Assembly (NCBI GenBank): GCA_018398585.1
Contig: JAGTTD010000009.1
Location: forward strand, 9,863,193-9,927,192
DNA from: Simmondsia chinensis
Taxonomy: Eukaryota; Streptophyta; Magnoliopsida; Caryophyllales; Simmondsiaceae
Direction of reading: 5' to 3'
Length of the DNA: 64,000 bases
Below, one piece after another: positions 52,118-63,373 of this stretch. The position numbers and the translations under genes are program-made. Within the stretch, counting starts at the first letter, position 1; each line of letters opens with the position of its first letter. A model generated the notes under the pieces. It saw nothing but the letters and a program-made list of their open reading frames with translations. It made no database searches and was not told the origin of the DNA.

Positions 52118-53235
52118 ATGGCTGGCTACAACTTTATGAGGCCTTAATATCAAGCGGTATTCTGTACATTATCTGCTCAACTTTCACTAATTCAGGACAT
52201 GATTGCTGCTCATGCTCCTAGATGTGAATCTTATGCAGGTAACCATGCTAGTATAAAATGCCAAATAGGTAATAGCTTTTCATCAACAGGTTTTGAATAA
52301 TATAACTATTTGAGACCTCAATGCGTATCGAGAAGGCAACAAAGCATTTGTGAAATTAGTGCATTATCTGCTCAACTTTCAGAAATTCGGGGACACTTAG
52401 ATGATATGATTGCTGCTCGTACTCCTAGATGTGAATTTTGTGCAGGTAACCCCACTAGTATGGAATGCCAATTGGGTAATAGCTTTTTCTCATGGGATTT
52501 TAAACAAGAAAGCTTCATGTCCAATTATAACCAACTCCAGTACAGTCCCTACTCTAGCACCTAAAGTCAAAAATGGATGGACCCTTCTTGGAATCATCAC
52601 GAAGCATTTTGGTCACCCACTTATCCATCTCAAGAAAATAATAATGACTTAAATGTTACATTTAGGGAATTCGTTGAAATCGTGAGTGACTTAAAGAACC
52701 AAAGAGCCTCCATCAAAAATCCAGAACCTCAAGGAGGGACGAAAATAGAGGAACTTTCGGAGACGTCTAAAGATTACTTGCATAGCAATACAATCATCGA
52801 CCTAGGGGAGAAAACTAACGCCACAGCATTGAGGGATGAAGACACACTCGAAAAGCCACCTCCAAGTGACATAATCCCCATAGTCAACTCAGAGCCACCA
52901 ATGACCAAAACTATCTTTACCTACCCACCACAATCAATCATTGGAATAAAATGTCGAGCTTATCTAACATGGTCATAGATTTTCGGAACCACGGATGCCT
53001 CAGTGAAAAATAGCAGAAAAGATTAGAAAAGGAAATTTGAGCAGCGGCAAATTGGGCTCAAAGATTTCAAGATTAGAGAAGCGAAGGTGGTCGTGTAAAG
53101 AATGGAAAAACAATGATCCACAAAAGAAAATGGTCATTGAGGATGGATGGAGGAAACTCCATTCTTCTTCAAGACATGGGATAGATCCACTCGAAGAGTC
53201 GAGCTAACGACTGTAACCAAAAGCGCTTCTTGGGA
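52118..53235 (+). pseudogene. gag: N-terminally deleted Athila gag, zinc-knuckle module duplicated (unit 1)
   Basis: From ATG 52,118, MAGYNFMRP begins at the same deletion point as in copy 1. Module 1 has a decayed knuckle (CESYAGNHASIKC with QIGNSFSS). Module 2 (52,310-52,530) has CEFCAGNPTSMEC with QLGNSFFSW (His of the knuckle replaced by Pro). Then follow YSPYSST, MDPSWNHHEAFWSPTYPSQE, ASIKNPEPQGG and TTALRDEDTL-type (NATALRDEDTL). Stops at several points. The 3' part ends with TKSASWEVTQVF over the conserved CTTCTTGGGAGGTAACCCAAG word (~53,226-53,247). Confidence 0.85.
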
Positions 53236-54770
53236 GGTAACCCAAGTGTTTCTATCATTGTTTATCTTATTTCTCCTTTCATTATTTTTATTTGTCTCAT
53301 GTTTATGTACATTTTATTTAAACATGCATTTTAAAGCACGTTTGGACATAGCAAAATGTCAACATACACCTTCAATAAGCAATTCTCAAACCTGGGAAGT
53401 ATCTCTTGTCCATTTAATCTTTATAGTTCTTTGAACATTAAGAACAATATTAACTCTAAGTTTGGGGGTGAGAAAAGCAATTTTTAAAGTTTTGAAACAA
53501 ATTTTTTTTGGAAAAGTTTTCATATTTTTTGCTTTAGATTTGGCTTTAGTGCCTCCTAGTGTTCGGAGCTTTGTATGGGAAAGTAAATAGTGTCGGCTGA
53601 TAAAAAGATTGTCTATTTTCTATAGTTTTAATCATTAATCTTTCAAAAAAAAATTCATACAAGAAAAGAAGAAAGAAAGAAAGAACTTATCATCATGCTT
53701 TTTAGGCAATTTTTTACACTCTTTTTAGCTCGTATGCTTTAATTAAATTTGAATAACCCGATAATATATTGTTTTTGTGTTCTAACTGCAAAACACGATC
53801 TAATATAAGGCACTATCTTGATAAAACCATGGTATTTGACTTTACTAGTTAGCATGGCTGGTTTACTTTTCTTTTTGATTAAAAGATGCTCAAATTTGAA
53901 TAGATTGCATTAAGATTATCATTTACATAATAGATTTTGAAGAGTTATATCCAAGTCAAAATAAAAGAAAAATATAATAAAAATAGAGGGAGAGAATTAC
54001 AAAGCACCGATATCCTAATAAAAATATCTATCATTTCGATATGTGCTATGGTGTGATGGTTTCGTGCCTTGGTACATCGTGCAAGTACATCCGTAGGGGT
54101 GTTTCAACACCTGGTACCTTTGGCCAACTAGAACGGGAGTTGCCACATTGAACGCTCGCTACAAGGGGTACTTAGAAAGCTAACAAGGAATCAAGGACCA
54201 AAAAAAAAAAAAAAAAAAAATTTGAAACGAAAGAGGGAAGTCATAATGAAGGCATCTTAGTAGCGGCTTCTCTTACTTATAGGTCATTGACCAGGAGTCG
54301 GAGCTTGATTCTCGCTGAAGATGTACTCACACGGTAATACTAGTGATGTCTCAGTGGTGGCTTCTCTTACTTATGGGTCATTGCCCATGAGTCGGAGCTT
54401 GATTCTTGCTGCAGATATGCTCATGAGCCGAAATTGACTTGAGTAAATAAATTCCTCCAAAGAAAAAAAAAATGGAGCAAAAATAATTAGTTTTGAGCAT
54501 ACTTGATAAGTCTTGCTATGAGTAGTATGATTTTTGTCCTCTATTCTGTTTGAATATCTTAATATTAGAAAGAATAGATAAACTTAATTTGCTTAGCTTT
54601 GACAGATTTTCTCTTCAAAAGGTGATTTTTCCTTTAGAACCCTGAAACTTTGAGCCTCGATCATTCTTTTCTAACAAGAGTATACTTGCTTTGAATTGTG
54701 GTAAAATTCTCAAAAAGAATGAAATCTTGCGCTTTAATGTTTAGCCTTGCTCGAGGACAAGCAGGATTTA
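53236..54770 (+). other. 3' non-coding region of unit 1 with conserved block and repeat
   Basis: AAGTTTGGGGGTGAG (53,458) as in the relatives. The conserved block is 54,002-54,200, followed by an A20 tract. A two-copy ~93-bp repeat (54,250-54,435) with TCTCTTACTTAT and AGTCGGAGCTTGATTC is the inverse-strand equivalent of 37,063-37,235. Confidence 0.75.
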
Positions 54771-54785
54771 AGTTTGGGGGTATTT
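54771..54785 (+). other. polypurine tract before LTR-b
   Basis: AGTTTGGGGGTATTT directly before TGATAACTCT, the same as in the Athila element. Confidence 0.85.
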
Positions 54786-56514
54786 TGATAACTCTAATTT
54801 AGTATATAATTATTCATTTCATTTTGGTTCATTTTCCAACTATTTTACCTTAAAATTTTATAGCTATTGCTCGCTTTTGCTCCTTTAACTTCAATTGCCA
54901 TTTCTTTGCAAAAACAGTTAGGTTTTATCATCAACATCAACAAGTGAATGCAAGATTCATCAAATAAAAGATAAAAGAGGGGCAAAGCATAACAATTTAC
55001 ATGGCTAAAGCAAGAACTCAACAAGTTCATGCACAATTCATTTCAACTTGCAAGAGGGGGTGGCCAAATGCACAAATCAGGTGCAAGGATGGATTAAACA
55101 ATACATTAACATGTCCAAATTGATGTAAACTCTGAATTTAAGTGGTGAAAAGCTCAAAAATCTGAAGAAAAACATCCAAGAACAGCAAAGTGCATAGAAT
55201 GGATAATGAGCTTTCACAATTCACTTCAACTTGCAATTTTGTGTGGAAAAATGGACAAATAAGGTGAAATAACTTCTTGTACACTTCACTAACATGTTAG
55301 AATTTATGTTAAAGCTGATTTTAGAGGGCCAAATCTGAAAACAATTGAAGAAAAATAGAAAAGGATTGCAAGTTGCAGAAATTGAAAACCAGCATGCACA
55401 ATTCACTTCAACTTGCAATTTTGGGTGGAAAAATTGGCGAATCAAGTGAAAGAACCACTTTTAAAATTAATTAACATGTTCAAGTTGATTTTAATACTAA
55501 TTTTGGGCGGCCACAGTTGAAGAAAAATGAAGAAATAAGCAGCAAGTTGCAAACCTGCAGAATTGGCAGCAGCTGCAGATGTGTGGTGCAATGAGCTTTA
55601 AGCTTGCAATTTTTTGCATTTTTTATAATTCCAACCATATGTACAATAAATAAGGATGCTTAGAAGGTGTTTTAGAATCATTCCATCCAGAAAAATCAAA
55701 TACAAAGTAGAGAAATAAGGCAGAAAATCGTCGGAAGAAAGGAGGAGAAAAGAAGAAGTTTGGTCTAAAATTTTGCATTTTCAAGTTCTCTTCTATCCTT
55801 ATCTTCATTAAGTTCATGAATGTTGTGTCAAATATGCCTTATACTAAGTTTATCATAAACTAGTTTTGTTATTCCAAGGCTACAATGTAGCCTAAGTTGT
55901 AATGTATGCTTATTTCTAATTCAATGTATTAAATGTTTTGTTATTACATTGTTGAAGTGTTAATCATTGTTCTTCATGAGTTTTAAATGATTGATCACCA
56001 TTTAAGGCCTATAATGATTCATCATGAGTTCGAGACAAGATTTATGATGATTGCTAATGTGATAACCAAAGAGCTTTAAAAACTCTTTTCTTATTTAAAT
56101 TCATGCACGAAAGTGGTGGGTTAATATGTAAAAGAGCATGTTAAATGTTGCTGGAGAAAATATATTTAGTAAATTAGAATTTTCAACCATCAAGACGTAA
56201 TAACAACTTGAATAATGAGAATAGAAAGGCGTATTGATGCAACTAGGTGAAATCGGATACCTTGGATTTTATTAAAGCACAAGAACTTCAAAAAATTCAG
56301 TAAGCTTAGTTAAAAATCAGTTAACATATTTTGTTTCTTTTTATTTTATTTTATTTCATATTAGCATCTCAATTTTCGATCTTTCGAATAGCATGAAAGC
56401 TACTAATTTTGATACTCGCTCAATAATAATCCTCGTGGGAACGATACTCTACTTACTACTTTATTACTTGACATGGCTAGTGCACTTGCTAAAGCATATG
56501 TCTAGTAAGCATCA
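54786..56514 (+). repeat. LTR-b (1729 bp), shared by units 1 and 2
   Basis: TGATAACTCTAATTTAG...CTAGTAAGCATCA. It carries the three ~182-bp repeats (starts near 55,031, 55,213 and 55,395) and matches LTR-a throughout. Confidence 0.9.
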
Positions 56515-56520
56515 GGTTTT

Positions 56521-56539
56521 TGGCGTTGTTGCCAGGGAT
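56521..56539 (+). other. primer-binding site of unit 2, tRNA-Asp type
   Basis: TGGCGTTGTTGCCAGGGAT, three mismatches from the tRNA-Asp complement, six bases after LTR-b. Confidence 0.9.
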
Positions 56540-57231
56540 TGTCCTTATTTAAGTGATATCGATACCAACTAGTTTTAGTGTTAATTTGAAATCATTAATA
56601 ATTTGTAAATTTTATTTAAGTTTAAGAAACTTATCATTTGATTCATTCTTAAAGATAAATTCTTTGGGGAAAAAAAAAAATTCTTATAGAACATATCTCT
56701 GCCCAATAAGAGTTAAAATTGTTATTTTAAAGTTTTTCAAAACATTAGTGTTACTATCCCTGCCCCTTTTTTCTAAAAGTTGGCTTTTCTTAACTTTTGT
56801 TTCAGATCATTGTTTTTTTTTTTTTTTTGATTAATTTTAACTTTTTTTTAAGTTTTTAATACACCTAGATAAGTTTTTCAAAATTAAGTTTATATTTTTA
56901 AACCTTTTCAAAACATTAGAATTGCTACCCTCCTCATTTTTTAAAAACCTTATTTTTCTTAACTTTTGTTTTTAAATTGTTGTATTTATAAGCTTTCTGA
57001 TAAATTTAACTTTGTTTTAACTTTAATTTCACATATATAAGTTTTTCAAGGTTAAGTTTGTTATATTTAAGTTTTTCAAAAACTTTTAGTACTACTGATA
57101 CCCCTCTCTTAAAACTTGGTGTTCAAGGGTTATTGTAATCTTAATCTTTCTCACTAAATTTTTTTTCCCTTTTATTTATTTATTTACTTATTTATTTTTG
57201 TAATTTATTCAAAAAAAAAGTGCTAAAAGTG
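56540..57231 (+). other. leader of unit 2
   Basis: Near copy of 51,422-52,117; ends in an A9 tract before the gag start. Confidence 0.7.
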
Positions 57232-57957
57232 ATGGCTTGCTACAACTTTATGAGGCCTCAATATCAAGTGCTATTCAGTGCATTTTATGCTCAACTTTCA
57301 CTAATTCAGGACATGATTGCTGCTCATGCTCCTAGATGTGAATCTTCTGCAGTTAAGCATGCTAGTACAAAATGCCAAACGGGTAATAGCTTTTCTTCAT
57401 CAGGTTTTGAACAATATAACTTTGTGAGACCTCAAGCCGTACCGAGAAGGCAACTGAGCATTCGTGAAATTAGAGCATTATCTACTCAACTTTCTCGAAT
57501 TCGAGGACACGTAGATGATATGATTGCTGCTCGTACTCCTAGATGTGAATTTTGTGCAGGTAACCATACTAGTGTGGAATGCCAATTGGGTAATAGCTTT
57601 TCCTCATGGGATTTTATACAAGAAAGCTTCATGTCCGATTATAACCAACCGCAGTACAATCCCTACTCTAGCACCTATAGTCAAAAACGAATGGACCGTT
57701 CTTGGAATCATCACGAAGCATTTTGGTCACCCACTTATCCGTCTCAAGAAAAGAATAATGACTTAGAAGACACATTTAGGGCATTCATTGAAATCGTGAG
57801 TGACTTAAAGAACCAAAGAGCCTCCATCCAAAAACAAGAACCTCAAGTAGGGACTACAATAGAGGAACTTTGGGAGAGGTTTAAAGATTCCTTGCCTAGC
57901 AATACCATCATCGACCTAGGGGCGCAAACTAACGCCACAGCATTGAGGGATGAAGAC
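57232..57957 (+). pseudogene. gag: N-terminally deleted Athila gag with two zinc-knuckle modules (unit 2, truncated)
   Basis: Open for its whole visible length from ATG 57,232. It starts MACYNFMRPQYQ. Module 1 is decayed (CESSAVKHASTKC, QTGNSFSSSGFEQYNF). Module 2 is intact (REIRALSTQLSRIRGHVDDM, CEFCAGNHTSVEC, QLGNSFSSWDF). Then come YNPYSSTYSQKRMDRSWNHH, EAFWSPTYPSQEKN, PEPQVG-like (KQEPQVGTTIEEL) and TNATALRDED. It is cut after this by the LTR at 57,958. This is the best-preserved gag of the family in the window. Confidence 0.85.
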
Positions 57958-59539
57958 TGATGCATCTCAGATTTACGCATCTTTTAATTGTTATTTTAAT
58001 TGTTTTGCATGTAGTTAATTATAATTTTACACTCATTTTCGCAATTTTTATGTATAACAGGTTTGAAGTTAAAGTTTCGAAAATTGTCAAATGTTGGTGC
58101 AAATAGAACAAATTCGATGCATAAACAATTAAATCAAGTCAATCAAGATTCGGGACAAGAACGTATAAGCTCGACCCTCATCGACCTGAGCCTGCACTGT
58201 TCATCACCTTCAACCTCTATATCAGCACAAACCCGCACCAATTCAGGCCCAACTTTGCCGCATCATCATCACCCCAGCAGCCCAACACACGCATCATCAC
58301 TTCCGATTCAACCTCCAGCCCAGATCAACCGCCATCCCCTGTTCACCGACCCACCGACACCACCAACATTAGCCCATACCTGCACGATCACCGACGAGAC
58401 CACCAGCCCAACAAACGCAGGCCCAAACATCACCAACCAGACCACCGGCCCACACCGGCCATCCCGCAGCACCGTCGCCCCCTATCCCGACCTGCACCAG
58501 TTGAACCCAACCACCGACCCGCACCTATCCCTGCCCAGACCCACACCTCCAGGCCCGATACACCAAGCCCAGCTCGGTAGGGTTGTGAGGCATCGCTATA
58601 AATCAGGATTTGTGTGATAGAGAGTGCTGGATTTTGGGGGGTTCGGGACAATCGGCCCCTGCTTTTCTCTTCTCTCAGCGCTCTCTCTCTCCCTGATATT
58701 ATTTTTTTTGTTCTTTCTTTTTCGTTAAATTGGGACTAGAGAAAAATTAGCATGAAGACCGACATGAGTTCATTCATCTCCTCCTTCACCGGATCATCCT
58801 TGATGGAGAGCTAACTTGCTCTCTGGGGTTAGATGGAATTTTAGCCTTTACTTTTGTTTACTTTTAATTCGGGTTAATTTGATTGTTTACATGAATTTCT
58901 TGGTTGAGATAAATACTTTGATGTATTATATTTTTATTGTTTATTCAATTGATATGATTATTTAGTTTGTAACCTTTAATTGTTGATATTGATATTTGTA
59001 AGTTAATTCTTTGTGCTTGTAGCCTTAGGATTAATGAATAAAGAAATAGTCTTAACCAAATTGTTAATTAAAGCCTATCTTCCCTATGCTTTAGTTAGAT
59101 AGGGTCAATACGTAATAATTAACAATACGTTAGGTAGAGCCTATTTTCCTTATGCTTTAGTTAGATAGGGTCAATACGCAATACTAACAACATTACCATA
59201 GTAGGTTGAAGCTTGTAGCCTAAACCACTACCCGTGTGACAATTAATAATCCCAAGTTAAAAGTTAGCACAAAAGTAATTGGCTAATGATGGATTCGAAA
59301 TCCCAGGTTCCAATTTAATACATCCCCGATTAGTAGTAGATTATTTTAGTTTAATTGTCATTTTCTAGATTAATAAACACAAAAATATCACTTTTCTTTA
59401 AATCAATTTAGATCATAGATTAAATTCACGCACTCTTAGTCCCTGTGGTTCGACACCCTCTTGCCCTACATTTCAATTTAGGTGTGTTTAATAGATAGGG
59501 TTTTATATTAAATTTTGATAAACGTGGAAAAACACCTCA
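57958..59539 (+). repeat. 5' LTR (~1582 bp) with a GC-rich core and 66-bp tandem repeat
   Basis: Starts TGATGCATCTCAGATTT exactly where the unit-2 gag stops matching and ends AAAACACCTCA just before the primer site. A GC-rich, CCGACC/CACC-laden core lies at about 58,140-58,570, with a TATA-like GCTATAAATC at ~58,592. A two-copy 66-bp repeat (AGCCTATYTTCCYTATGC) starts at 59,072 and 59,138. A 184-codon Pro/Thr/His-rich frame (58,063-58,617) reflects the GC-rich core and is probably not a gene. Only one LTR is visible. Confidence 0.75.
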
Positions 59540-59545
59540 AGATTT

Positions 59546-59564
59546 TGGTGCCGTTGCCGGGGAC
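59546..59564 (+). other. primer-binding site, tRNA-Asp type
   Basis: TGGTGCCGTTGCCGGGGAC, two mismatches from the tRNA-Asp complement. Confidence 0.92.
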
Positions 59565-59917
59565 TAGGCAACGTTTGTGATTTTCTTTGATTTTTAACTT
59601 TCTATTTTTCTTTAATTTTAAATTATTTTATTTTATTTTTGAACCCAGGATTTGAAATCTTTATTTGATTCTTAATTTAGGATTTTTAATTTTTAACTTT
59701 CTTTAATTGTTATTGTCTGTTTCCTTAAAAAAAATTATTTTCTTTTTATTAGCATTATCTTTCTCGTGAATTTCGGGCATAAGTAGATTTTAGGGTGTCT
59801 TATTATTTGTCTTTTTTTTAATATTTGTTTTGTCTGTTTTATTTGTTTTGCTTATTTAATTTTTAATTTACTTGCTTCGTGTGGTTAATTGTTCATGCAC
59901 GGTCGTTGCTCTTTGTC

Positions 59918-60748
59918 TCTGGACCTTACTAGATTCGACCCTGAAATTGAAAGAACTTCAAGAGACCTTAGGGCCCAACACCGAGTACAAAATGCAATGG
60001 CTGACTAACAACAACCACGTCCACTTATGGAGTATTTTACTCCCGCCACATATACCTCACCTTCATACATTAGATTGCCACCAGTAGCCCCTCAATTCGA
60101 GCTTAAGCCACATACCCTACAAATGCTTCCTTCATTCCACGGCTTAGGCAATGAGAACCCGTACACACAATTGGACAGTTTCATGGAGGTTTGCTCAACC
60201 TTCACGATTGCTAGCATTAGTAATGACGCCACCTTACTTCGCCTCTTTCCTTTCTCTTTAAAGGAAAAGGCTAAGTATTGGTTCGGTACCTTGCCTAGTG
60301 GGACGATTAGTACTTGGACTCAAATGCAACAAGAATTTCTTAAGAAATTCTATCCCATTAGTAAGACTAACAACGCTAGGAAATCCATTAACACCTTCGC
60401 CCAACTCCCTACTGAGGAGTTTCACAAGAGTTGGGATAGGTCTAGGGAACTGGTACAAGCTTGTCCATATCATGCTATCCCTAAATGGCAACTAGTCAAA
60501 AATTTCTATTAGGGGTTAAACGAGAAGGGTCAACAAACTATAGATGCCTCATGCGGTGGTCAGTTCCTTAGAAAGAATGAGGACGGGGCGAGGGAATTGT
60601 TCGAACCTTTGAATGAGAATTCATAAAAATCTTCCGCACAAGTACGTCTTAATGCTACTAGGTCGAATAGAGGAGTAAATGAGATTGCTCACACCTCCAT
60701 CTTAGATAAGAAAGTAGACTCTCTTGCCTCTAAACTTAGAGGAGTTAA
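59918..60748 (+). pseudogene. gag: Gag N-terminal half of the Athila/Tat-branch element
   Basis: The frame reads LDLTRFDPEIERTSRDLR, a stop near 59,990, then LMEYFTPATYTSPSYIRLPP, FELKPHTLQMLPSFHGLGNE, LLRLFPFSLKEKAKYWFGTL, WTQMQQEFLKKFYPISKTNN and KWQLVKNFY, a stop at 60,510, then GQQTIDASCGGQFL and ILDKKVDSLASKL. This is the retrotransposon gag (capsid) domain of the Athila/Tat branch. It carries at least four stops and is cut off before any zinc knuckle. Confidence 0.9.
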
Positions 60749-61165
60749 TGAAGATTAGGTCCTGAAACTTAACCTTGGTTGGGATAGTGAGAGTATGAGA
60801 TGAGAAAGAATACAGACTTTAGATGAGAGAAAGAAGGGAAGGGGATGAGAAAATAGAGTTTAATCTCAAATGAGATTGATTTTGTTTACTTTTCATTGAA
60901 TGATTTCAATTACAGCTGAAAGGTCTTTTTATAAGCAAAACAACAAGCTATTACATTGCATCTAAACTAACTACTTAGAAGCATCTAGAATTAAATAACA
61001 CTTATTTGAACTATCATGGTATTTGGCGCCAAACATCAATAACAGCAGCAGTAGTAGCTAGCAGACAGCAGCAGTAGTAGTACATTAGCAATTCAGTAGC
61101 AACATAACAGCAGGACATCATCACCACCACCCCGGGTTCATGCTTCGGATTCTCAGATCATAACA
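60749..61165 (-). repeat. 3' LTR (~417 bp) of the minus-strand element
   Basis: On the minus strand it begins TGTTATGATCTGAGAATCC and carries CTGCTGCTG-rich stretches, a TATA-like GCTTATAAAAAG and a CT-rich leader. The end is placed near 60,749 (..TAATCTTCA), but the exact base is uncertain because the flanking duplication cannot be checked. It is related in plan to the solo LTR at 2162-2754. Confidence 0.7.
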
Positions 61166-63222
61166 TTCCCTCCCCCCCCGAAAAAATTCTTGTTCTCAAG
61201 AATGGAAGAGAGTTGGAACATTAAGAACACATAATGCATATGAAAATATATCTGAAGTGATGAAGGTTTTGCTAAAATCTGCAGTTGAGAGTCATCTGAA
61301 ACGAGCCACTTCTGAAATGCAGTGAACACCTTAGTGTGATGCATGTCCTGCATATGATCCTCGTATAGATATATTGTACCATCTGGTGGTCCACACTGAT
61401 CAAACCAAACATCAACAACACATCCACAACTCCTCTCGTTGCCCTTAACACAGCTCAAAAGTCCATCTTCCTGCTGAGACTCACAACATGCAGCAACACT
61501 TCTGTACTTTTGCTGGTAAAATGCTACATAACAGAGTTTGGATGTCATTAAACCTATAAATCTGCATATGAAGTCATTTAACATCTCGGGAGGCCTTCCA
61601 AACTCAAACCAAGAGAACCAAACATCAAATTCTGATTGTTGGCCTTCCCAAACGCAGCTCCAACAGACCCAATTCTTGATCATGGCAACCAAACTCATTG
61701 AAAATTCATAAGGATGCAGCTGTGACCTCCAAACTTCAGTGATTTCCTTGCCCTCAGCTAAAGTCTTGGAGACAAACAACTTGCAAACGTCCTCCCAATA
61801 GCATAGCTTCATGCTAGGGACCCTATTGATCAAAACTCCCTTAAAAAACAGAATCATTTCATCCCGAACTTGCCAATCGGCAAGCGGAAACTGCATATCA
61901 GCTACTGGAACTTGATTCCCTGCTGAATTAATGTGTCCTGCTGCAATGATTCCCAAAAAATTCAGCTCACACAACCACCTACCAACCCAACTCATGATAT
62001 GACCAATAAATCCTTGATTGCTTTCCAATTGCACCGAAGTTGCTGCAGAATCCACAAGCTCAGCAGTACAAACCAGATGCAACTCATAATGACATATTGC
62101 AGCTCGGTGTACATCCATATGGAAGCTACTTGAAGAGAACAAGTTATGACATCTTCCAAAGGTCATGATAGCACCAATCACATTGCCGTTGAACATCTCT
62201 TTTACTGCTGTTATTGAAAGAATTGTAATGCTCCGAGAATTTTCAGCCACAATCTTACATTCTTACTGTCCCCTTTTTGACAATTGAGCACTTGTGACTT
62301 TGGCTTCAGGTTCTGAACTTTTGCCCCAACAACTTAAGCACTCATAGGTCAAAATTGCATAAGTCTATAATGAGATGCAGGGCTGCCAGAATTCTGAACT
62401 TCCAGAGATCAATCTTGGCCCACATTGGACTCGAAGAATGACTTTAGCAGCTTGCTCAAACTTTTCCCACAACTCGGCCCTGTGCTCCAGCCTGTTACAA
62501 TCATTCCAGTAGCCCAACATATCCTCAAACCACCAACTAACAACAACTTCCATCCCTTCAAGGAAATGCTTGTGTTTGAGCCGAAACAACACCCATTTCG
62601 GAACAAGTGAGACTTCAATGTCACGATCTGAGTTTTGTAGCCTGTAACATGTATAATCCTTTCCCTCACGGCTTACTTTGATGTTAACCTCTTCATGACC
62701 CACAGCTATTACCATACTTTTATCATAGCTTGCACTGGAACGTAATTGTCCTTCATCAAACAACAGCACCAGACAAGCTTTTCCCATCACTTGTGATTCA
62801 TTGCCATCATCAATTACATCATTTAAAGCACCTAGTGTACTGATGTGGATCTGATCTGAGGTCCGTCTTCCCACATTACAACCTTTGTGCACATTCATCA
62901 ACTCCATTGCTAGCAAGGGAAACAAGCTTTGTTTGTTGTGAACCTTGAAACGCACTCTCGCAGCTCGAGTGCTTCTTTTCAGCGAGGATTCGACTCTTCT
63001 CAGCTTCATATAGCCTCGAGAACCTTCTCCCAGATCAGGTGGTAACTTATCATTGGAGCTTGCACTTGGACAAGTCATAACTCTACTCACATAAAGGAAT
63101 AACTCATGCCGAACTTGCCGATCAGCATGCCGATAGTACATGCAGCCACTATACCTTTGTAATCTCTTACCCAACACAAGAGACCTTGCTCGGCCCCCAA
63201 GATGATGCTGTTCTGGTTCCAA
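61153..63222 (-). pseudogene. long unrecognised ORF (about 690 codons, interrupted by two stops)
   Basis: Minus-strand frames 63,222-62,365 and 62,250-61,153 are in the same frame, separated by two stop codons with a readable linker (TYECLSCWGK-like), so they were probably one ORF. The first part is basic (SRGYMKLRRVESSLKRSTRA) with VVSWWFEDMLGYWNDCNRLE. The second is Trp/Cys-rich (IKNWVCWSCVWEGQQSEFDV, WFSWFEFGRPPEM, VAACCESQQ, ERSCGCVVDVWFDQCGPPDG). A similar segment occurs in both parts: ADRQVRHELFLYVSRV and ADWQVRDEMILFFKGV. I see no known domain, signal peptide or clear membrane segment. It ends in the gypsy-style tail at the polypurine tract. Two stops and a possible frameshift near 63,200 suggest decay. 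Confidence 0.55.
61166..61181 (-). other. polypurine tract of the minus-strand element
   Basis: On the minus strand CGGGGGGGGAGGGAA immediately before the LTR start TGTTATGATC. Confidence 0.85.
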
Positions 63223-63373
63223 GTTAACACTTCATCATGCCCAAAAATGAACTTAGACACGCCCTGCTCTATAGTTGATGACACTGCAGCAGAAACAACA
63301 TAATAGCATTGCTTATCAGTGAAAGCATTTCGGTTCTGCCCTCCATCTTGCCATGAAGTATCACTTGACTGAT

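Larger units (their letters stand above)
49657..57957 (+). mobile_element. tandem array of a non-autonomous Athila derivative (LTR-internal-LTR-internal)
   Basis: LTR-a 49,657-51,396, internal 51,397-54,785, LTR-b 54,786-56,514, then a second primer site, leader and gag up to 57,957, where another element interrupts. Because LTR-b is preceded by a polypurine tract and followed by a primer site, it serves as 3' LTR of unit 1 and 5' LTR of unit 2. This is the product expected from unequal recombination between LTRs. The right end and target duplication are not in the window. The left end broke the Tat RT fragment. Confidence 0.88.
57958..60748 (+). mobile_element. 5' part of another Athila/Tat-branch gypsy element
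   Basis: A 5' LTR, a tRNA-Asp primer site and the first part of gag are present. The rest is displaced by the minus-strand LTR element that begins at about 60,749. It inserted into the gag of unit 2. Its LTR is unrelated to the Athila LTRs nearby. Confidence 0.85.

Noticed and set aside
58063..58617. 184-codon Pro/Thr/His-rich frame
   Set aside because: Lies wholly inside an LTR and reflects a GC-rich low-complexity core; listed as an observation but not as a gene.
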